NCBI GenBank assembly: GCA_965240325.2
Contig: OZ251253.1
Coordinates: 248,001 to 312,000 of the forward strand
Direction of reading: 5' to 3'
Source: Rebecca billardiae RCC1528
Taxonomy: Eukaryota; Haptophyta
DNA: 64,000 bases
Shown: positions 62,366 through 64,000 of the stretch, piece by piece
Position numbering within the stretch: the first letter of the stretch is position 1
How the letters are laid out: each line of letters opens with the position of its first letter
Program-made: the position numbers and the translations under genes
Notes under the pieces: model-generated
What the model was told of the DNA's origin: nothing
What the model saw: the letters and a program-made list of their open reading frames with translations, nothing else
The model's database searches: none

Positions 62366-62899
62366 CTACAGGTAGACACGCTGCATACCGTGCACGGACT
62401 GGCGGCAGACGGGGCACTGCACTCCAGCCGACCGTCCCCGCAGGCGCAGCGCGCACGCCGCGCACAGGCACGCGTGCCCGCACGGCCGGAGCGCAACCGT
62501 GACCTGCGACTCCATGCAGACTTTGCAAGCAACCGCATCGGTCTGCGCGGCCGAGCTCGGGATGGCCTCGAGCTCGGCGTCGGTGAGCGAGGCGCCCTCG
62601 GGCTGTCCGCTAGGCTGGGCCGTGCCGAGGTCGCGGTGCAGCCGCGCGCGCTGCTCCTCGGGCAGCTGCTCGTAGTGCTCGAGCACCGTCCGGCCGGTGT
62701 TGTCACGGAACGTGCCGCCCGCAGCGCCGGCGACGAGACCGGCGACGAGGCCGACGGGCCCGCCAAGCGTGAGGCCGAGGATGGCGCCTCCCGCGGCTCC
62801 GGCGAACGCCCACTGGCCGGGCGGTCCGAAGCCCTCGGCGAACGGGGATTCCACTGCCGGGGCGCCTGCTTGTGGACGTGGCGCGGAGGACGACGCCAT
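62366..62899 (-). CDS. RING-finger (C3HC4) E3 ligase-like protein with glycine-zipper hydrophobic segment
   Basis: 177 aa. The C-terminal RING has CKVCMESQVTVALRPCGHAC, LCAACALRL and CPVCRQSVHG in the order C-x2-C, C-x-H, C-x2-C, C-x2-C, of the type that ends XIAP/MUL1/LRSAM1-like E3 ligases just before the C-terminus. Residues about 30-65 are a Gly-zipper hydrophobic stretch (AAGGAILGLTLGGPVGLVAG) that may insert in or bind membranes. Likely a small membrane-associated ubiquitin E3. Start ATG 62,899 (MASSSAPRPQAG). It is divergent from the EF-hand gene (197 bp between starts) and convergent with the ubiquitin-like protein gene. Confidence 0.88.
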   Translation of the reverse strand: MASSSAPRPQAGAPAVESPFAEGFGPPGQWAFAGAAGGAILGLTLGGPVGLVAGLVAGAAGGTFRDNTGRTVLEHYEQLPEEQRARLHRDLGTAQPSGQPEGASLTDAELEAIPSSAAQTDAVACKVCMESQVTVALRPCGHACLCAACALRLRGRSAGVQCPVCRQSVHGMQRVYL

Positions 62900-63095
62900 G
62901 ACGCCCGGGAACGAGGGGCGAGGACTCAGGTTTCAGGACCGCCGATCTACAGATCGGAAGCGGGATGAACCGGCGCGGCCGCTTCGCCTGTTACGCCCGG
63001 CTGCGCAACCGAGCAGCGCAGGGTGGCCGCCGGAGCCGCACACACGTGCGCAGCGCCAGGCCCCACGGTGCCCGGCGCGGCGCCCGAGCAGCGCG
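62900..63095. promoter_or_regulatory. Divergent promoter, RING protein / EF-hand protein
   Basis: 196 bp between the two ATGs, with an inverted pair ccgatcta/cagatcgg around 62,942-62,959. No other motif seen. Confidence 0.45.
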
Positions 63096-64000
63096 ATGTC
63101 GGCACGGCGACTGGAGCGCAAGGTGGGCGCGGGCTCGACCAACCGCCCCTCCCTCGGCGGCCGCTGCGGCACCAGCTCCAGCACCGACTCGGAGTCGGTC
63201 AAGCCGCGCGTGTACAAGTCGTCGTGGAAGCACGCGCCGCCGATTAACAAGGTGATGGTGGCGGTGGACAACAACGAGCGCGTGGACATGTCGGCGGGTC
63301 TGAACGAGAAGATGACCGCCGCGCTCGAGCAGGCCGACGTCACCACCGCGCGCCACGCCAAGTTCGCCATCGGCATCCTGCGCGACCGCTTCGCGCTGCG
63401 CAAGCAATTCACAGAAACCTTCCGCCGGATCGACACGGACAAGTCGAACCGCGTGAACAAGCCCGAGCTGAAGAAGTTCCTCGACGCGCTCAGCTGCCCG
63501 CTCGACGAGAAGGCGATGGACCTCGTCATGCTCCAGATCGACCCGAACGGCGACGGCTCCGTCGAGCTGCACGAGCTCACGGACAATCTGCTCCGGCTGG
63601 GCGCGTGGGGCGTGCACGACCCGTTCATGTCGAACGCGCTGCGCAACGACATGTCGGACGTGAAGCTCGCGACGGCGGACAGGCACACGCAGCTCGTCGA
63701 GGACTACACCGCCAAGTCCGCCCTCCGCCGCGCCGTGCCGCCGCGCGCGCTCGAGAAGGCTCTGACACAGACCTCCCTCGCCCGGACCGCGGACCAGCTT
63801 CCGGACTTGGAGGCGGCGGCGGCGGCGGCGGGCGGGAGCAAGGCGACGGAGGCGGCGAAGAACCTGTTCCTCCGGCCGCACGACCCGCTCGAGGGCACCC
63901 TCGACGCGCACGAGTTCACCGCCACCGTGCGCTCCATCTCGACGCTCAACTCGCGGCGCGCGGCGCGCATCGGCCCGGGGCCGGACGGCCGTGTCGAGAT
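63096..64000 (+). CDS. EF-hand calcium-binding protein, 3' end beyond the window
   Basis: Open from ATG 63,096 (MSARRLERKVGAGSTNRPSL) to the window edge, at least 301 codons. Two EF-hands are visible: a degenerate loop DTDKSNRVNKPE, then a good loop DPNGDGSVELHE in MLQIDPNGDGSVELHELTDN. A helix rich in charged residues precedes them (ARHAKFAIGILRDRFALRKQ). The text after the EF-hands (DPFMSNALRNDMSDVKLATA, NLFLRPHDPLEGTLDAHEFT) suggests a longer structural or flagellar-type EF-hand protein, but I recognise no specific family. No signal peptide. Confidence 0.85.
   Translation, partial: MSARRLERKVGAGSTNRPSLGGRCGTSSSTDSESVKPRVYKSSWKHAPPINKVMVAVDNNERVDMSAGLNEKMTAALEQADVTTARHAKFAIGILRDRFALRKQFTETFRRIDTDKSNRVNKPELKKFLDALSCPLDEKAMDLVMLQIDPNGDGSVELHELTDNLLRLGAWGVHDPFMSNALRNDMSDVKLATADRHTQLVEDYTAKSALRRAVPPRALEKALTQTSLARTADQLPDLEAAAAAAGGSKATEAAKNLFLRPHDPLEGTLDAHEFTATVRSISTLNSRRAARIGPGPDGRVE

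Overview
The window comes from the nuclear genome of a very GC-rich unicellular eukaryote, most likely a plastid-bearing alga. Evidence: spliceosomal introns whose donors mostly read GTGCGC and whose acceptors end in CAG; a galactolipid (MGDG) synthase; a plant-type FtsH/M41-like membrane protein; TBC, RING, EF-hand, purple acid phosphatase and CCDC86/CGR1 proteins; TTAGGG-type telomere-like tracts. A haptophyte or a similar chromist alga is my guess. It is an inference from composition and gene content, not from a marker gene.

Layout. 1-4,400 is gene-poor and full of satellites. 4,580-27,770 is a recent tandem amplification: three Ser/Thr kinases ending in long arrays of an identical 48-residue ARM-like repeat (13, 17 and 17 copies), each followed convergently by a TauE/SafE (TSUP) membrane transporter gene (one copy truncated, two full). 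Kinases 1 and 2 start with an EDR1/CTR1-type transglutaminase-like domain; kinase 3 starts with an unrelated helical domain but has the same tail. The third kinase/transporter pair is split by a two-copy composite insertion (24,641-26,386).

28,100-42,000 holds single-copy genes: a 2OG-Fe(II) dioxygenase divergent from a CS-like/leucine-rich-repeat protein; a three-zinc-knuckle RGG protein; a six-exon thioredoxin-fold secretory protein with 14 tandem 13-residue calcium-loop-like repeats whose introns fall exactly between repeats; and MGDG synthase. 42,600-46,500 holds a sterol-desaturase-family hydroxylase, long (TA)n arrays, a TA-flanked terminal-inverted-repeat element and a nuclease-like ORF. 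46,540-64,000 holds an M41-like protein, an unknown protein divergent from an acyl-CoA/o-succinylbenzoate-type ligase, CGR1/CCDC86, a purple acid phosphatase, a TBC Rab-GAP, a ubiquitin-like membrane protein, a RING protein and an EF-hand protein cut by the window end.

Genes are often divergent with 90-250 bp between starts. Apart from the kinase-transporter array, neighbours do not form an obvious pathway. Exon joins were worked out by hand from reading frame, GT..AG and family continuity; none is backed by transcript data.
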